Counted from the first letter of the stretch, positions 9,526 through 18,911 are shown. The stretch is 64,000 nt of DNA from Vibrio tubiashii (GCF_028551255.1 NZ_CP117031.1:124001-188000); one strand, 5' to 3'. Notes: generated by a model from the letters alone, not told the origin. Translations and numbers: made by a program.

Positions 9526-10887
9526 TTACCAGCTCAAGCCAGATTTCGCTGAGGATTTAGGTTCGTCATCTTGTTGAGGTTGGGTATCGACAGGGGAAGT
9601 CTGTGATACTAACTCTTGGGCACTTGGTGCTTCCGAAACTTGCGGAGCCACCGAAGGCACCGGGGTGATCGCTGGGCGTGTCACTTCAGGCAGAGTCACC
9701 TGCTCAAGGTGATTGAGCCCAACGGCATTAAACATTGCACTGGCCGAGTCAGCGCTTTTCTCTGCCATCATCTCTTGCAACAACTCTGGCAGAGGGAGAT
9801 AGCCCCAACGAATCACCTTCTCTAACATGAAAGCGCTAGGACTATGCGGCTCGCTTTGGCGAAAATAGTCCGCGATCTCTCTCAATAGATGGAACGCCAG
9901 ATCACGGTTCATATTGTTGAGCGCGCCCAACGCGGACAAGTTCCCAGCATGGAGGTGCTGTGACGTTGTCTCAGGCTGCAAAGGCTCCGATGTACAAGTC
10001 GATGGCTCAATAATCGTGGACTCGGAAGCCACAGAAGGCTCATCAGCAGGCGCTGCGGCTTTCGGCTCCGTCGTCGCCGTCACTTTGATCCCAGTGAGAT
10101 GAAATAGCGCTTGGTCCACGCGACGCAGTAATCCCGTCACGAAGCCAAAATTGGCCGCTTTGACGCCTAATGCTTGGCTTCGCTGAGCGACGTTTACGCG
10201 TAATCTATCCAACTGCGCGAGTGCTTGGCTCAAATTGTCCAATTTAGCGGTGATGGCAGCGCGCTCTTGAGCGACTACTGCGGAGAGAGACGACTTTAAT
10301 TGACTGGTTTCACCTCGGCGCTCAGCGCTTTGGTAGTCATAAAACGTTACCGTTCCGACCAAGGGAAGTTGAAGCAGTGGCCCATACAGCAAACAGCTCT
10401 CTTCACTCTCCCCAACCAGTTGCATCAATGCCTTAATTTTCGCTTCAGCTTGTTGCTTGGCGATGGCTGCACTCTCGTCGGATATGAGTTTTTCTTCAGT
10501 CAAGACGGGGTTGAGATGATCCCAGTGCTGCTCTGCCAAGTCCGCTAACCATTCGATGCTATTGGCCGCACTCTCAAGACTAGGGTCGAGCAAACATTGA
10601 GCCGCGATAAACCAAGAAATTAACTCGATGTCTCGCGTGGTGTGGGCGAAAGTTTCAAGCAAACGCTCGGACAAGGACTGCCAACTTGCGTGACACGCGG
10701 CTATCAACTCGTCTTTTTCGCTTTCTGCCGGATTCTGACTGAGTTTACGCAATGCGGTTTGCGCAACATTGAACTCATTCCGTAATGGACGAAACGCACT
10801 TTTGTCCATTTTCAAGTAAACACCACACACCAACTCATCACTGATTGGTTGAGAAAGCTGTTCAGCCTGAGATTTTAAAAATGGCAT
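9526..10887 (-). CDS. tssA: T6SS cap/priming protein TssA (ImpA/VasJ-like)
   Basis: TssA proteins guide baseplate docking and sheath/tube polymerisation. The 453-residue protein has an ImpA_N-type N-terminus (MPFLKSQAEQLSQPIS to about residue 130). A variable middle rich in A, E, P and T follows. The C-terminal block ALNNMNRDLAFHLLREIADYF, then SEPHSPSAFMLEKVIRWGYL, is the conserved TssA C-terminal repeat. It is the first gene of the visible operon and begins about 400 bases from a divergent gene, so the operon promoter probably lies just upstream. Confidence 0.9.
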   Translation of the reverse strand: MPFLKSQAEQLSQPISDELVCGVYLKMDKSAFRPLRNEFNVAQTALRKLSQNPAESEKDELIAACHASWQSLSERLLETFAHTTRDIELISWFIAAQCLLDPSLESAANSIEWLADLAEQHWDHLNPVLTEEKLISDESAAIAKQQAEAKIKALMQLVGESEESCLLYGPLLQLPLVGTVTFYDYQSAERRGETSQLKSSLSAVVAQERAAITAKLDNLSQALAQLDRLRVNVAQRSQALGVKAANFGFVTGLLRRVDQALFHLTGIKVTATTEPKAAAPADEPSVASESTIIEPSTCTSEPLQPETTSQHLHAGNLSALGALNNMNRDLAFHLLREIADYFRQSEPHSPSAFMLEKVIRWGYLPLPELLQEMMAEKSADSASAMFNAVGLNHLEQVTLPEVTRPAITPVPSVAPQVSEAPSAQELVSQTSPVDTQPQQDDEPKSSAKSGLSW

Positions 10888-11299
10888 AGACTCTCATAAT
10901 TTGCTAATTAAGGTATCGTGAATATATTTCGCCATGTCTTTGTTTTCCCAAAGGCGAAATTTATTGATAGACGACGACAGTTTATATTTTCATTGGTTTG
11001 AGAAAACCACCATATATGCCATTTTGGCGGTCCATTCACGCCATGAATCATCACAATTAAATAAAGTATCTATTGAGTTGCATAATAAAAAATAACAACC
11101 TAAAGTTCGTTGGAATAAAAACTGTTATTTCTTATTGCGACTTGAAAAAGAGTGGACAGTCATTTAACTTTGTCAATCAATAATAAAAACCCTATTTATT
11201 TGAACAAAGTTATAATTTTCGTAAGGATATTATTTTTATTTTCCTCACCCATTTATATATTGTTGACATAAACCCTATTGTGATAAAGAGAGGGAACGC
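10888..11299. promoter_or_regulatory. AT-rich divergent control region of the T6SS operon, with an inverted repeat
   Basis: This 412-base gap separates tssA (minus) from the unknown plus-strand gene. It is strongly AT-rich. ATTTCGCC at 10926-10933 and GGCGAAAT at 10953-10960 form an 8-bp inverted repeat in the tssA leader, possibly a regulator site or RNA hairpin. A TTGACA lies at about 11263 on the plus strand ahead of the 11300 gene. I could not find a convincing sigma-54 element. Confidence 0.45.
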
Positions 11300-12241
11300 A
11301 TGAAAGCCCCATGGAGCCCAGACGACGCCACTATTTGCTATGAAGCAAACGGGTGTGCAGCCGATAGAAAACTTGGTATCGCCGTTCGAGGAATTATCGA
11401 TCTCGCCTCCCCCAACAGCCTCCTTAAAGGCCCTTACGACGTCTCGGTTAAAGATGTCTGCCTATCCGGGACGCTTGAGGCGATCGTTGTGGGACTCGAC
11501 AAAATGGAGACACGCAATCCACGGTATTTTTACGTCACAAACCGTTATGAGAGCATTAAAATTTGGATCAACAAACCAAGCGATACTTTGAACGCAGCGG
11601 TGGAAAACCCATTTGCCGACGCCGTCATCCATAACCTGTCCGGTATCGCTATGGCCTGGGCAGGCCCGAAATTTGGGGAGACCGTCTCGCCAGTTCTGAA
11701 AGGCCTCATTCCAAGCCAGGCTGGAGAGGGCGTCAAAACCGCTACGGGTATGCTTGCCGAGCAAATCGTTGCCCAAGGGGGCAATGTGGTTTCCCCAAAA
11801 TCGAAAGCGACAAGCCCCAACAGTTCCATCGGGAATTCAGCGGTTAATCTGTCAAACATTAAAGATGTCGTGTTGGATGGCTATACCATCGGAAAACAGA
11901 TCGCCAATGCCGTTTCAAGCACCAACAGTTATGATATTACGTTCAAAGGTACCCCTCCCCAAACTCCAGTATTTAGGGATAAATCAAAGCGTAAAAATAA
12001 AGTCAGATCCATGCTTATCAAAGCAAAAAATATATTTGCACCCGATAAGGTTTTGATTCGTGTTGGTTCTGAATTTAATAAGCATCATGCAGGTACAGTC
12101 ATTGACTTGGGAGTAAGATCAATTTCATGTCACGATTTAATCGATTTTCTTACTTACTATTCGGAAAAAGGAAAATTGATGAACTGCTTCCACGACAGAT
12201 CCAATGACAACGCCCTAGTTGCAAAAATAAATGTCATTTAA
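11300..12241 (+). CDS. Unknown protein divergent from the T6SS operon (possible T6SS cargo)
   Basis: I do not recognise this 313-residue protein. An AGAGGG ribosome site sits 5-6 bases before the ATG. It has no signal peptide. A moderately hydrophobic, glycine/alanine-rich stretch occupies residues about 115-160, followed by a Ser/Asn-rich linker, a basic segment near 225-245 (SKRKNKVRSMLIKAKN) and a folded-looking C-terminus. Its position next to tssA and the lack of an export signal fit a T6SS effector or accessory protein, but no effector motif (PAAR, MIX, Rhs, lipase or amidase) is visible. Base composition falls after about 11,950, so the 3' part may have a different origin. Confidence 0.6.
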   Translation: MKAPWSPDDATICYEANGCAADRKLGIAVRGIIDLASPNSLLKGPYDVSVKDVCLSGTLEAIVVGLDKMETRNPRYFYVTNRYESIKIWINKPSDTLNAAVENPFADAVIHNLSGIAMAWAGPKFGETVSPVLKGLIPSQAGEGVKTATGMLAEQIVAQGGNVVSPKSKATSPNSSIGNSAVNLSNIKDVVLDGYTIGKQIANAVSSTNSYDITFKGTPPQTPVFRDKSKRKNKVRSMLIKAKNIFAPDKVLIRVGSEFNKHHAGTVIDLGVRSISCHDLIDFLTYYSEKGKLMNCFHDRSNDNALVAKINVI

Positions 12242-12261
12242 TTGTTCACTATTAGAGCAAT

Positions 12262-12281
12262 CTAATTATCATGATAATTAG
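12262..12281. repeat. Perfect 20-bp palindrome after the 11300 gene
   Basis: CTAATTATCATGATAATTAG reads the same on both strands. It lies 21 bases after the stop codon of the preceding gene, in the space between two convergent genes. It has no loop and no U run, so it is more like a protein-binding site than a terminator. Its function is unknown. Confidence 0.6.
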
Positions 12282-12441
12282 GTGATTGAATCCTAAAATA
12301 GGCTCGTCACATTTGAGGTAATGTTTCTGACTAGAGAAAGGGATTTTGGCAGGCACATTCTAATACTGTTAAGCCAACGACAAAGCTACGGGCATCCATG
12401 ACACCGTAGCGGCTTAACAAAGCGTTAAAATGCACAGGTCG

Positions 12442-12738
12442 CTATTTTCGATACGGTAGGACTGGCTCCCCGTTGTTCTCGATCAAAGGCTGGATGAGTC
12501 CAATCAGTTCACTTTTCTCAAAGGCTCCGACCAACAGTTGCGTTGGGTTCGAAATAGACAAGCTTAATACCTCGCCAATATTGTTGATGTGGATGTCAGT
12601 ATCCGCGATACAGGCAATCAAACATACCTTTGTATGGCGCTCAGCGGTATTGAGTTCAAGCAGGCGTGCGCAGCGCAGCGCCTCTTTCGCACGTTCACGC
12701 AGTACTTCTTTATACAACACGTCGAGCACCCTCACCAT
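12442..12738 (-). CDS. Small unknown cytoplasmic protein
   Basis: This is a 98-residue protein that I do not recognise. The N-terminus is helical and basic (LYKEVLRERAKEALRCARLL), followed by a beta-rich middle (VCLIACIADTDIHINN) and a C-terminus ending EPVLPYRK. No signal peptide or membrane span is seen. Its start overlaps the 3' end of the gene upstream by 29 bases, so the pair is probably co-transcribed and translationally coupled. A start at a downstream GTG is possible. Confidence 0.55.
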   Translation of the reverse strand: MVRVLDVLYKEVLRERAKEALRCARLLELNTAERHTKVCLIACIADTDIHINNIGEVLSLSISNPTQLLVGAFEKSELIGLIQPLIENNGEPVLPYRK

Positions 12739-13069
12739 TTAGTAACATGACAATGTGAAAATCCTCGCTTTTGCGGATCGCCGCAGCAAACAAACGTTCA
12801 CGCATCGTAGTCTGTTTAGATACGTCACTTGTCACGTAATCGGTAAGAATTTCGATGGCTTCTTGTTCATCAATCTCTTCTTGGCTAATGATAGAGGACA
12901 GAACACTTTTTGCGATGTTGGTCGACATATCAAACTCTAACTCTCTGGCCTTAGCCAGCATGGCTTTGATAACCTTATTTTTATGAGCTCGAAGAGTACA
13001 GATTTTTAGCTCATGCTTGTCAAAAGCGTAACCGATCTCATCGAGCAATTCGCTAAGTTCTTGGTACAC
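12710..13069 (-). CDS. Small unknown cytoplasmic protein, coupled to the next gene
   Basis: I chose the GTG at 13069 because GAGGAAA precedes it at good spacing; the frame is open upstream to a TTG at 13159. The protein (about 119 residues) is almost entirely helical, with acidic and basic stretches (QELSELLDEIGYAFDKHELK, then ISQEEIDEQEAIEIL). It has no membrane span and no recognised domain. It lies about 280 bases after the metallo-beta-lactamase-fold gene on the same strand and overlaps the following small gene, so it may be the tail of that operon. Confidence 0.5.
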   Translation of the reverse strand: MYQELSELLDEIGYAFDKHELKICTLRAHKNKVIKAMLAKARELEFDMSTNIAKSVLSSIISQEEIDEQEAIEILTDYVTSDVSKQTTMRERLFAAAIRKSEDFHIVMLLNGEGARRVV

Positions 13070-13352
13070 GTTACTTTCCTCATACGTCGTCGTTGATGCG
13101 CTATATGTTAACGGAACATGTTTAAAAACAAACCATGAACTCAATTGCACTAATTTCAAAAAAAATCCATTACATCAGACAGTTGGAGAAAATCACCTCG
13201 ATATTAAGTCCGAAACACCACCTCTATTAGTCCTAATCATCTGCTAAAGTTATCAATAATCCCCCATTCATCGCCCATCACCAAAGAAGCATTAACACGA
13301 TCGAAACGTTTCGTCTGGACATGTCTCCCTGAAGGCCGCACTATGCCACAAC

Positions 13353-14633
13353 TTACCCGATTATCTTGTTGGCCTTATTGATAGTGCAACCATTCAGACC
13401 CTTAATACATCTTGTGTACTGCTCGGTATGAGTGTTAAAGCCTTGGCTTTCGTGTGCCGTCACTGAGGACGGTTTGGGATGCCCCCAACTCTTATGGTTA
13501 CCTGCAGAAAAAAATACCACGCTGTTTGGGCTGTTTTTCTCGGGGACCGAGTATTGGCTTTCTTCATCCCCATGGTGTGGAGCACACAGATACTCGTAGC
13601 TCTGAGGCAAGTTCGCCAGATACGGGTTCTTGTCGCTCCTTAATTTCTGGTACGAGTAGTCTCCTGGAAACAGCGCATCTTCATCATTGAGCTGGACATG
13701 AACGATCAATGCATGGTCATTTTTGATATTCGTTTTGAAACTAGGCTGAGTGCGCACGCAATGTAATGTTAAATTCGGGCCGACTACCTTCATCGTTTTC
13801 ACGGGCGTGACTTTACTTGCCACTCGCTTATCTGCACAGTCCACCCAATGCTGCTGAGAAGGAATAAAAATACATGCCACCTTATTTAGTAACTCAGTAT
13901 CCCACCGCAACAAGCGAAAATGATCCGCATCTAGATGAGATAAAATGACGTTGACTTCATCGAGCCCATTAATATCATCGCGCAGCTGGTTGGAAAATTT
14001 TTTTCCGATGTAATCTGGACGTTTAATGGGCGTCCCCGCCCCCGCATCTAATAGGTAACCGACCGATCCATTATGCAACAACGAACACATTCCTTGACCA
14101 ACACTGTAGGGAACCAGTACGAATTGACCTTGATGATCACGTACTTTTTGTCGCTTGGCCCGCTCCGGTTGGCCATGTAGCCTTTCTTGATAAAGGCGTT
14201 CATACCTTTGAGTTTTCTCACAACCAAACTCTAGAAATGCCATTCTGAGCACATCGGCTCGTCTAGGCGCATCCTCTGAATAAGTACGGTACAGATAGCT
14301 GTCACTCTGGTCATTATACTTGACCGTTATTAACACAGCGTAAAACTCTCCGTTACGCAGTTTGGGCAGCGAATTGCGAATGTAAGGATTTCCAGTACTA
14401 GAGAGCACCTGATCCATATGCGCACTGGTGACATCGACGCTCCATAATGAGCTCCCATACTGACTTTCCCCAATGCAAATACCGATAAAGCTGGTTCCTG
14501 TTTGCGGCAAAGCCTCGAGCGTTACCTCATTGACAGAGGCGTCCTCTCCGTTGTGATCCATAAAACATGTTTGCTTATCAATCACGCACAACAATCTGAC
14601 CTCACGGCCCATATCTCGGTTTAGATCTGGCAT
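13353..14633 (-). CDS. ComEC-like metallo-beta-lactamase-fold hydrolase
   Basis: The C-terminal half of this 426-residue protein is a metallo-beta-lactamase fold. It contains PYSVGQGMCSLL and YLLDAGAG (residues about 175-200), the metal motif HLDADH at 233-238, a bridging Asp in FPGDY at 325 and APHHGD at 351-356. The set resembles the detached hydrolase domains related to ComEC/Rec2, which act on nucleic acid or nucleotide phosphodiesters. The first 150 residues form an unrecognised domain. There is no signal peptide, so it is cytoplasmic. AGGAAAATGA precedes the ATG. It sits downstream of a membrane protein gene in a set with an exported protease; substrate and role are unknown. Confidence 0.8.
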   Translation of the reverse strand: MPDLNRDMGREVRLLCVIDKQTCFMDHNGEDASVNEVTLEALPQTGTSFIGICIGESQYGSSLWSVDVTSAHMDQVLSSTGNPYIRNSLPKLRNGEFYAVLITVKYNDQSDSYLYRTYSEDAPRRADVLRMAFLEFGCEKTQRYERLYQERLHGQPERAKRQKVRDHQGQFVLVPYSVGQGMCSLLHNGSVGYLLDAGAGTPIKRPDYIGKKFSNQLRDDINGLDEVNVILSHLDADHFRLLRWDTELLNKVACIFIPSQQHWVDCADKRVASKVTPVKTMKVVGPNLTLHCVRTQPSFKTNIKNDHALIVHVQLNDEDALFPGDYSYQKLRSDKNPYLANLPQSYEYLCAPHHGDEESQYSVPEKNSPNSVVFFSAGNHKSWGHPKPSSVTAHESQGFNTHTEQYTRCIKGLNGCTINKANKIIG

Positions 14634-14777
14634 TCATTTTCCTGTCATTCATCGCGCAGCGAGAATTCGGTAGCATCATGGCAAGCTTATCCTAAGCATT
14701 AACCGAACCTCACCGCGTATGCAATAGTCCTTGTCACAAGGAAGCCTCATCAAAGCACCGTTCCGAGCGAACTTGTA

Positions 14778-15713
14778 TTAAGTAGGGTGAAGAGTTCGAG
14801 CTTGATGGTAACGCGACACCAACGTCACCAAGGCTCTAGAAAAAGCCAAAAACACGGCCCAAAGCACCATTAGCACGTCATCGTTAAGTACTTTTCCCCA
14901 AAAGCCATTGGCTATCTCTATCGGCTCAGATTTGTACTTTTCAATCAGCCCCATTTTTCCTTTGACTCGATACGATACCTGGACACCTTGTTTAGCATCT
15001 GTATATATAAATCCAGACGTTTGGGTTGACGGTGATCGTATAGAAAAACGATCCCCCAATGACAATGTGACTGGTGTGGTTTGATAATACTCCTCGGACA
15101 GGATCCGCTTATCCGCGATCGAAACTTGACCACTGAGCAACAACGCTGAACGTAAGCTGGCTTCTTTGATCGCCCCCCCGAGTTCTACCTCACCATCAAA
15201 CGGTAAGGTATAGCTCTTAGACTGTGTATCTAAAACAAATGTGGCACAGTCCGAGAGGACCTTGTTTGGCATAGTAACCAGCTCTCCCACAGAGGCAAAG
15301 CTCTTACTATCAAGCGTAATATAAAGAGCGTTACGCTCGGTTTTAAGGATCTCTATCCGCACACCTTCAGCGATATTTAATGTTCCTGATACGTGCTCTG
15401 AGTTGTCATCACAACCATCAAACAGCTGCACACTACCGAGTTCCCAATATGGGTAGGGAGTAGACTCATATGGTTGAATCACGACACGTTCCGTACGTGC
15501 TTGAACGTTAAACAAGGAATCATGGGTAGGTACGAGCGGCAACCCTGGAATATAAGGAAACGTCGTCTTTAGAAGGTACCCAGCAAACCCTAGCCAGCAA
15601 ACCACACTTAGTAGCAAAAATGCGCGACTTCGTTGCGATGTGCCCAGCCATTCAGTGCGTCCTAGCCACTTTAACATGCCAATAACTAGAGACAGTTGCA
15701 TCCATTTCTTCAT
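14778..15713 (-). CDS. Unknown two-span inner-membrane protein with periplasmic domain
   Basis: This 311-residue protein has one hydrophobic span near residues 30-52 (AFLLLSVVCWLGFAGYLL) and another near 278-298 (DDVLMVLWAVFLAFSRALV). The roughly 220 residues between them are beta-rich and would lie in the periplasm. No family is recognised. Its start follows the stop of the exported-protein gene almost without a gap, so the two are co-translated. The topology suggests a membrane anchor or signal relay between the exported upstream proteins and the cytoplasmic hydrolase encoded downstream; that is inference. Confidence 0.7.
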   Translation of the reverse strand: MKKWMQLSLVIGMLKWLGRTEWLGTSQRSRAFLLLSVVCWLGFAGYLLKTTFPYIPGLPLVPTHDSLFNVQARTERVVIQPYESTPYPYWELGSVQLFDGCDDNSEHVSGTLNIAEGVRIEILKTERNALYITLDSKSFASVGELVTMPNKVLSDCATFVLDTQSKSYTLPFDGEVELGGAIKEASLRSALLLSGQVSIADKRILSEEYYQTTPVTLSLGDRFSIRSPSTQTSGFIYTDAKQGVQVSYRVKGKMGLIEKYKSEPIEIANGFWGKVLNDDVLMVLWAVFLAFSRALVTLVSRYHQARTLHPT

Positions 15714-15714
15714 G

Positions 15715-16374
15715 CTATTTAATCTCTATGACAATGTGTGGCAAAGTGCGTAAGTTTTTGCGTACAATTTCAACCTGTTCGACTTTATCAAGATCTACCT
15801 GATCAAATTGGCATTTTTTGTCATACGACACCCCATAGCTCGATGGAATACGTTGGCATTTCGCTTTGTACAAATAATTCGCTTTAGTCGGGATATAGGC
15901 AATATCTCGACGAGCGTCACTGCGGATCAAGATACTCAGCGAATCCGCGTTTTCAAACGTATTCCATGACGCTAATAGAAACGACGACTGCACGTCTTGA
16001 CATGACGCCGCCACACTTGCCTTAATAGCGATTTGATCAGATTCAAACTGATCCAACTCACCTCGATAGGCCGTTGGAAAACGAAGCTCTATCATGCCAG
16101 ACGTCACATCAGAAACGTCATACTCCATATTGGCGCGATAAACGCCATCAACACTGATCAGGCTAACGCACAGTTTACCACTCTGTTCGGCGGGAATATC
16201 AACATAGAGTCCCTCTATTCGTGAGCCAGAATCAACATTAATCCCCGCATGAAAACGACCAGAAACCTTCACCGTCTGATTGTAAGATTCGGTAAAACTG
16301 ATTAAATCTGGCTGCTTAGCGAGAACTAATGAAGGTATACACCAAGCGGCAATCAATCCCCATCGGCTCATCAT
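15715..16374 (-). CDS. Unknown exported protein
   Basis: The protein has 219 residues. A signal peptide is clear (MMSRWGLIAAWCIPSLVLA, cleavage before KQPD). The mature part is beta-rich with four cysteines (in KLCVSL, SCQDV, KCQRI and KKCQF) that could form disulfides in the periplasm. It overlaps the protease gene by 4 bases at its start and abuts the membrane protein gene at its end. No family is recognised. Its place suggests a partner, substrate or inhibitor of the protease. Confidence 0.7.
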   Translation of the reverse strand: MMSRWGLIAAWCIPSLVLAKQPDLISFTESYNQTVKVSGRFHAGINVDSGSRIEGLYVDIPAEQSGKLCVSLISVDGVYRANMEYDVSDVTSGMIELRFPTAYRGELDQFESDQIAIKASVAASCQDVQSSFLLASWNTFENADSLSILIRSDARRDIAYIPTKANYLYKAKCQRIPSSYGVSYDKKCQFDQVDLDKVEQVEIVRKNLRTLPHIVIEIK

Positions 16375-18911
16375 TTTACCTTAAGCTTAAAAGAACCATG
16401 GCGGCTCAGTCCCGTGAACCGGATAGTCAACGTGTCAGATTGAGGAGGAGTGAACGCAAAACGGTACTCCTTACTCGCATAATAATCTTCTTTAAACAAC
16501 CGCTTGCCATTGCTTGAGAAGAGTTCAAAATCGTACTCTAACGGGCTGTCTAGAGATTCTGTCAAAAACTCAATTTGTGTCCCTGCATCGACTTGTAACT
16601 GATACTCAGCAACCGCTTGAGAAGCCAATTTGTTTTTAATTACATCCCCGAGATAGACCGTATGTCCACCTCCACGTAATTGGCTGTCGAGGTTGTATTG
16701 TTTGGTCTTGATGAGCACACGCCCATGGCGTTGTATTCCTGTCAAGCGAATCGTCAGACGCCCGTTTTTCTCAGGCGTATACGCCACCCGATAACCAGTT
16801 TTTGCGTAATAGTCTTCTTTAAAAAGTCGCTGCTCGTTTTCATCAAATATTTCAAAGTCGTACTCGAGGTTGCTATCAACTGGCGACATAATGAACTCCA
16901 CAGGACTATTTTCAACACCTTGGATGAAGTACTCAGCGATGCTGTTCGTCGCTAGCTTGTTGTCTATACTTTCTCCAACGCTTAGCGCATGCCCTTTTCC
17001 GCGCAGTTGGCTATCGTGGTTGTATTGCTTCGTCTTAATGATCACACGTCCATGACGTTTGATTCCCGTTAATCGAAAGGTCAACCACTCGTCGTTTTGC
17101 GGAGTAAACGCGAAGCGGTAGGCTGCTTTCGCATAGTAGTCTTCTTTAAACAAACGCCGTTCTTGCTCATCAAAAATCTCGAAGTCGTACTCTAAGTTGC
17201 TGTCGACGGGAATCATTTGAAATTCTATCGGGCTATTGCCCACACCTCGCATCTGATACTCCGCGACCGTATTATCAGCCAACTTGTTATCCATGCTCTC
17301 CCCCACTTGCAAAGTATGACCTTTGCCTCTTAGCTGGCTGTCAGTGTTGTATTGCTTGAGCTTCAATGCGAAAGCACCATGACGATGCTTTCCAGTAAAT
17401 TTCAAGGTATACACATCGTCGAGTAAAGGGGTAAACGCAAATCGATACTCACTTTTAGCGTAGTAATCTTCCACAAAATGGCGCTTACCCTCCGAATCAA
17501 AAATCTCGAAGTCGTACTCCAATGGGCTATCGCGTTTGATAGTCAAGAACTCGACAGGACTGTTTCTCTTTAAGCTTATTCGATATTCCGCAACCGAATT
17601 TCGCGCCAACTTGTCTTCGATTTTATCTCCTGGTTCAATAATATTCGCAGCAGATCGCAAGCGACTATCACGATGATATTGCTTAGTACGGATCTCAAAC
17701 TCGCCATATTTCGCCGCTCCCGTGAATTTCAAAGTGTAAAGATCGTTACTTTTTGGTGTGAAGGCAAAACGATACTCACTCTTCGCATAGAAATCCTCTA
17801 CGAACTGGCGTTGCCCATCTGAATTAAGAATCTCAAAATCGTACTCTAGGTTGCTATCTTTAGGGATCAGAAGGAACTCAATAGGACTGTTATTGGTCGC
17901 ATTCACACGATATGTGGCCACACTCCGATAGGCTAGTTTGTTTCGGATCGTATCGCCAATAACGATAGTATTGGCATCTCCCGTCAATTGAGTATCCGTG
18001 GTGTAAGACGTGATCTCAAGATGTAAGGAACCCTGATTATGTAAGCCAGTCACACGCAGAAGATACTCACCCTCTGTTTGAGGTGTATAAGTATATCGAT
18101 ATGACGATCTCGCATAAAAGGTATCATTAAAAACGCGTTTATCGTCAGGATCGAAAATTTCAACCTTATACTCGAGTCGACTGTCTCGTTTGCCAGCATC
18201 AAAAATGATAGGACTGTTCTTTTTGAGTGATAGTGTCCATTCTTTCTTCTGCTCGCCAGCAAGTTGTTCACTGATTTCAAGAGGAGAAAATTGTTCTGCT
18301 TGCACTGTTACGCCATCGTCAACACCGAAGTATTCTTTAAGCCGCTCCATCATTGCATCATAACGATACACGTAGCCATAACCGTCTTCGACTTCAAGTA
18401 ACACACCACTGATACTGTTGGCGATGTATAAGGCACTGCCACTGAACCCTTGTTTAAACGGACGAGCTTGGTCACTGGCTTTGATCTGTAAGTATTCTGT
18501 TTCATCAATCCCGACAACTTCGATAGGTGTTCGTAATGTGCTTGCATCGTTTAACTTGGTCAATACTTCACCATTACGAACTACCGTAAGTACCTTGTCC
18601 AACTCATTCAAAGGTTGTGGACTTTTGTCGCACCTAGGAGCGATAGCATCGAAACGAAGAATGGCGAGATCTACCTCAAATGTATGCAGTAATGTCACCG
18701 GGTAGTGTTGACGACCTGCAGTTAAAGCAGTTCCTCGGGTTTCACCGTCCATCACATGTGCAGGTGTGACGACGTAGCATTGTCCATTGTGAGCATATAG
18801 CACCCCTTGCCCCAATGAGGACGTTGTTTTTATCTCTACATCGGACGCATAAGTCATGCTCGTCACCCAAAGACCGACGAATACAATGAGCAAACGAAGT
18901 AATGCATACAT
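16371..18911 (-). CDS. Exported trypsin-like serine protease with six C-terminal beta repeats
   Basis: An 846-residue secreted protein. A signal peptide (residues 1-22, ending TYA) is followed by a chymotrypsin-fold protease. The apparent triad is His52 in TPAHV, Asp81 in VDLAIL and Ser157 in GFSGSA. From about residue 230 to the end there are six repeats of about 100 residues, each with a core like LEYDFEIFD, then EDYYAK-YRFAFTP, and a linker like QLRGKGH. They resemble pre-peptidase C-terminal type beta domains but I cannot assign the family. It is the first gene of a minus-strand set and overlaps the next gene by 4 bases. Substrate and target are unknown. Confidence 0.8.
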   Translation of the reverse strand: MYALLRLLIVFVGLWVTSMTYASDVEIKTTSSLGQGVLYAHNGQCYVVTPAHVMDGETRGTALTAGRQHYPVTLLHTFEVDLAILRFDAIAPRCDKSPQPLNELDKVLTVVRNGEVLTKLNDASTLRTPIEVVGIDETEYLQIKASDQARPFKQGFSGSALYIANSISGVLLEVEDGYGYVYRYDAMMERLKEYFGVDDGVTVQAEQFSPLEISEQLAGEQKKEWTLSLKKNSPIIFDAGKRDSRLEYKVEIFDPDDKRVFNDTFYARSSYRYTYTPQTEGEYLLRVTGLHNQGSLHLEITSYTTDTQLTGDANTIVIGDTIRNKLAYRSVATYRVNATNNSPIEFLLIPKDSNLEYDFEILNSDGQRQFVEDFYAKSEYRFAFTPKSNDLYTLKFTGAAKYGEFEIRTKQYHRDSRLRSAANIIEPGDKIEDKLARNSVAEYRISLKRNSPVEFLTIKRDSPLEYDFEIFDSEGKRHFVEDYYAKSEYRFAFTPLLDDVYTLKFTGKHRHGAFALKLKQYNTDSQLRGKGHTLQVGESMDNKLADNTVAEYQMRGVGNSPIEFQMIPVDSNLEYDFEIFDEQERRLFKEDYYAKAAYRFAFTPQNDEWLTFRLTGIKRHGRVIIKTKQYNHDSQLRGKGHALSVGESIDNKLATNSIAEYFIQGVENSPVEFIMSPVDSNLEYDFEIFDENEQRLFKEDYYAKTGYRVAYTPEKNGRLTIRLTGIQRHGRVLIKTKQYNLDSQLRGGGHTVYLGDVIKNKLASQAVAEYQLQVDAGTQIEFLTESLDSPLEYDFELFSSNGKRLFKEDYYASKEYRFAFTPPQSDTLTIRFTGLSRHGSFKLKVK

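Noticed and set aside
10888..11299. Sigma-54 promoter for the T6SS operon
   Set aside because: No GG/GC pair with correct spacing on the minus strand convinced me; TGGCA-like words are present but without a proper second half.
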